DNA of 64,000 nt from Gordonia jinghuaiqii (GTDB lineage Bacteria; Actinomycetota; Actinomycetes; Mycobacteriales; Mycobacteriaceae). The notes beneath the pieces are model-generated. The model made no database searches and was not told where the DNA came from. It saw only the letters and a program-made list of their open reading frames with translations. The stretch's first letter is position 1. Each line of letters opens with the position of its first letter. Shown piece by piece: positions 61,551 through 64,000 of the stretch. The stretch lies in contig NZ_CP059491.1 of NCBI RefSeq assembly GCF_014041935.1, forward strand, positions 2,480,001 to 2,544,000. The letters are read 5' to 3'. The position numbers and the translations under genes were made by a program.

Positions 61551-63530
61551 GTGGCCCGTGTTCTGCCGATTCTGGGTCTCACCCATCTCGACCGCCCGTT
61601 CGACTACCTCATCGACGTCGATCAGGACGCGGCGGCGATTCCCGGTGTGCGGGTCCGGGTGCGTTTCGCCGGGCGGCTCGTCGACGGTTATCTCCTCGAG
61701 CGCATCGAGAAGAGTGATCACCCGGGCAAACTCGGCTGGCTCGAGCGGGTGGTGTCCGCCGAACCGGTCCTCACCCCGGAACTGGCCGCATTGTGCCGGG
61801 CAGTGGCGGATCGCTATGCCGGCACCATGGGTGACGTTGTGCGCCTTGCCATCCCGCCTCGCCACGCACGCACGGAGAAGGAGACGACGCCGGAGCCGAC
61901 CGCCGTCGTCGAACGTCCCGATCCGGCCGGGTGGCAGCGGTATCCGCTCGCGGCGGCGTTCCTCGAGAGCCTGACCGACGGGCATCCGAGGGCGGCGTGG
62001 CAGGCACTTCCGGGCGAGGACTGGCCGCACCGGCTCGCCGAGCTGGCGGCCACGACGCTGGCGGCGGGGCGCGGGTGCATCATCGTCGTCCCCGACCAAC
62101 GAGACCTCGACCGGGTGCAAGCCGCATGTGAACCACTCATCGGGGACCGTGGTGTGGCGCTGTCGGCCGGGCTCGGCCCCACCGCCCGCTACCGCCGGTG
62201 GCTGGCGGTGCGTCGCGGTGCCGCCCAACTCGTGATCGGTACGCGCAGTGCGGTGTTCGCGCCCGTCGCGGACCTCGGACTCGTCGTTGTCTGGGACGAC
62301 GGCGACGACAGCATGTCCGATCCGCGCGCGCCGTATCCCCACCCGCGTGAGGTGGCGGTGTTGCGGTCGCATCAGGAGCGTTGCGGGCTCATCCTCGGCG
62401 GCTTCGCCCGCACCGCGGAGGCTCAGGCGCTGGTGGCGTCGGGCTGGGCGCATGACCTCGTGGCCGACCGCACGACCGTGCGGCAGCACAGCCCACGCGT
62501 GCAGGCGATCTCCGATGACGACCGCCAGATCTCCCGCGATCCGATGGCCCGGTCGGCCCGCATCCCCGAAGTCGCGTTCGACGCGGCGCGCACCGCTCTC
62601 AAGGCCGACCGGCCGGTCGTGTTCAGCGTTCCCCGGCGCGGCTATGTCCCGTCGATGGCGTGCACGCGGTGCCGCGAACATGCGCGCTGCCGGGCATGTC
62701 ACGGTCCGTTGCAGCTCGACGGCGACGGCCGGATCAGCTGTCGCTGGTGTGGGAGAGCCGAGCGGTCCTTCCGTTGTCCCGAATGCGGCAACACCTCGTT
62801 CCGGGCGACCGTGACGGGTGCCCGGCGGACCGCGGAGGAGCTCGGCCGGGCGTTCGCCGGGGTGCCGGTGGTGACCAGCGGCGGTGACACCGTTCTCGAC
62901 GAGATCGAGCCGGGCGCACGCCTTGTGGTGTCGACGCCCGGCGCCGAACCGTTGGCACCGGGTGGGTACGGCGCCGCGATCGTCGTCGACACCTGGGCCC
63001 AGCTCGACCGTGCCGATCTTCGGGCCGAGGAGCACGCCGTGCGGCGGTGGATGGCTCTGGCCGGCATGGTCGCTCCGCACGGGGACGGTGGCCGTGTGGT
63101 GATCGTCGCCGACTCGTCGCTGGCCCCCGTACAGGCACTGATCCGTTGGGACCCGGTCGGTTTCGCATCCCTGCAGTTGGCCCAGCGGGTGGAACTCGGG
63201 TTCCCGCCTGCGGTGACGATGGCCTCGGTCGACGGCCCGACGCGGGTCATCACCGAGTTCGTCGAGAATCTCGAACTGCCCGAGGGCACTGACGTTCTGG
63301 GACCGGTGCCGCTGCCGCAGGGGGTGCGTCCGCCCGCGGGCAGCGCCGAGTGGGAGGCCGCGGCCCCAGACGAGGTGGACCGGGACGAGATGGACCGAAT
63401 CCTGGTGCGGCTGCCGCGCAAGCACGGACGGCTTCTCGCCCGGGCGCTCGTCGCCGGACAGGCCCGCCGCAACACCCATCGCGAGACCGGGCCGATCAGG
63501 GTGCAGATAGACCCGCCTACGATCGGATGA
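61551..63530 (+). CDS. priA: PriA-like primosomal protein N', probably without helicase activity
   Basis: 659 residues from GTG 61551, close to the usual mycobacterial length; no other start fits after metK. The N-terminal DNA-binding domain (VLPILGLTHLDRPFDYLI...VRVRFAGRLVDGYLL) and both zinc-binding sites (CTRCREHARCRACH, CRWCGRAERSFRCPECG) are kept. But where E. coli PriA has GSGKTE the protein reads PGEDWPH, and DEEH is replaced by DDGDD, so ATP hydrolysis is unlikely. A scaffold role in replication restart is the probable function. This loss is general in actinobacterial PriA. Confidence 0.9.
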   Translation: MARVLPILGLTHLDRPFDYLIDVDQDAAAIPGVRVRVRFAGRLVDGYLLERIEKSDHPGKLGWLERVVSAEPVLTPELAALCRAVADRYAGTMGDVVRLAIPPRHARTEKETTPEPTAVVERPDPAGWQRYPLAAAFLESLTDGHPRAAWQALPGEDWPHRLAELAATTLAAGRGCIIVVPDQRDLDRVQAACEPLIGDRGVALSAGLGPTARYRRWLAVRRGAAQLVIGTRSAVFAPVADLGLVVVWDDGDDSMSDPRAPYPHPREVAVLRSHQERCGLILGGFARTAEAQALVASGWAHDLVADRTTVRQHSPRVQAISDDDRQISRDPMARSARIPEVAFDAARTALKADRPVVFSVPRRGYVPSMACTRCREHARCRACHGPLQLDGDGRISCRWCGRAERSFRCPECGNTSFRATVTGARRTAEELGRAFAGVPVVTSGGDTVLDEIEPGARLVVSTPGAEPLAPGGYGAAIVVDTWAQLDRADLRAEEHAVRRWMALAGMVAPHGDGGRVVIVADSSLAPVQALIRWDPVGFASLQLAQRVELGFPPAVTMASVDGPTRVITEFVENLELPEGTDVLGPVPLPQGVRPPAGSAEWEAAAPDEVDRDEMDRILVRLPRKHGRLLARALVAGQARRNTHRETGPIRVQIDPPTIG

Positions 63531-64000
63531 ATGCGCATCGTTTTCGCCGGGACCCCAGAGGTCGCCGTGCCGTCGCTACAGGCTCTACTCGACTCGCCGT
63601 CGCATGAGGTGGTCGGTGTCATCACCCGGCCCGACGCGGTGTCGGGACGCGGACGCAAGGTGATGCGGTCACCGGTCGGTGTGCTGGCCGATGAACACGG
63701 ACTCGAGGTGATCACCCCGCGCCGGTTGTCCGATCCGGAGGTGGACGAGGTTCTCCGGCGCTGGGCGCCCGACTGCGGTGCGGTGGTCGCCTACGGCGGT
63801 CTCGTGCCGCCGGGCCTCCTGGAGTTGCCGACGCACGGATGGGTCAACCTCCACTTCTCGGTGTTGCCGGCATGGCGCGGCGCGGCACCGGTCCAGGCGG
63901 CCATCGCGGCCGGCGACGAGGTGACCGGGGCCAGCACGTTCCGTCTGGAGAAAGGGCTCGACACCGGGCCGGTGTACGGGGTCCTCACCGAGACCATCCG
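63531..64000 (+). CDS. fmt: Methionyl-tRNA formyltransferase, N-terminal part (3' truncated by window)
   Basis: The frame is open from ATG 63531, two bases... directly after the priA stop, to the window end, giving 156 codons. [20 protein letters not shown] is the family start; [20 protein letters not shown] follows. The catalytic site is [20 protein letters not shown] (Asn, His) with Asp in [11 protein letters not shown]. It formylates initiator Met-tRNA with 10-formyl-THF. The C-terminal OB-fold domain lies outside the window. Confidence 0.95.
   Translation, partial: MRIVFAGTPEVAVPSLQALLDSPSHEVVGVITRPDAVSGRGRKVMRSPVGVLADEHGLEVITPRRLSDPEVDEVLRRWAPDCGAVVAYGGLVPPGLLELPTHGWVNLHFSVLPAWRGAAPVQAAIAAGDEVTGASTFRLEKGLDTGPVYGVLTETI

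Overview
The window is a GC-rich chromosomal segment of a mycolic-acid actinobacterium (order Mycobacteriales). The family content, many GTG starts and the gene order, which closely follows the Mycobacterium tuberculosis Rv2610c-Rv2533c block joined to its Rv1379-Rv1390 block, fit Gordonia or a near relative such as Rhodococcus or Dietzia. The genus is inferred from general look, not from a marker gene. Nearly all of it is core, forward-strand, tightly packed housekeeping DNA with many 1-4 bp stop/start overlaps. I see no rRNA, tRNA, insertion sequence, prophage or CRISPR array.

Layout. 1-0.8 kb: 3' end of pimA and a small LemA-like membrane protein. 0.9-5.8 kb: the PLP-synthase genes pdxS and pdxT, with tesB before pdxT, interrupted by a three-gene signalling insert (soluble PP2C phosphatase, FHA-HTH protein, LuxR/NarL-type HTH protein). 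5.9-9.1 kb: yebC and the SOS-controlled ruvCAB. 9.2-14.6 kb: yajC, secD, secF and a peptide-binding lipoprotein. 14.6-17.7 kb: apt and relA/rsh, closed by a bidirectional terminator against ppiB. 19-25.8 kb: an MBL hydrolase, hisS, a reverse-strand pair (DUF885 protein and neutral zinc metallopeptidase) and aspS. 25.9-33.1 kb: a three-gene operon of transglutaminase, putative amidoligase, circularly permuted ATP-grasp and alpha-E domains, followed by an APH-like protein with a pentapeptide-like insert. 34.4-45.2 kb: rarA, alaS, ruvX, mltG and the aromatic-pathway genes aroE, aroC, aroK, aroB with a small A24 peptidase gene. 45.2-48 kb: a reverse-strand membrane protein divergent from pepQ, then efp and nusB. 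48-57 kb: the pyrimidine operon pyrR-pyrB-pyrC-(PH-like)-carA-carB-pyrF. 57.5-64 kb: mihF, gmk, rpoZ, coaBC, metK, priA and the start of fmt, which runs off the window.

The two parts most likely to hold biology that is not yet described are the predicted peptide-ligase/transglutaminase operon (25927-33052) and the PP2C-FHA-LuxR insert, whose last gene has two 14-bp palindromes two helical turns apart directly upstream of a good -35/-10 pair. Three patterns recur across the window. TANNNT-like -10 boxes lie 6-9 nt before start codons that lack a Shine-Dalgarno, suggesting leaderless mRNAs, including a possible leader peptide before relA. Short tandem duplications of 15-23 bp straddle stop codons at five loci. 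Structured 5' leaders precede alaS, pyrR and metK.
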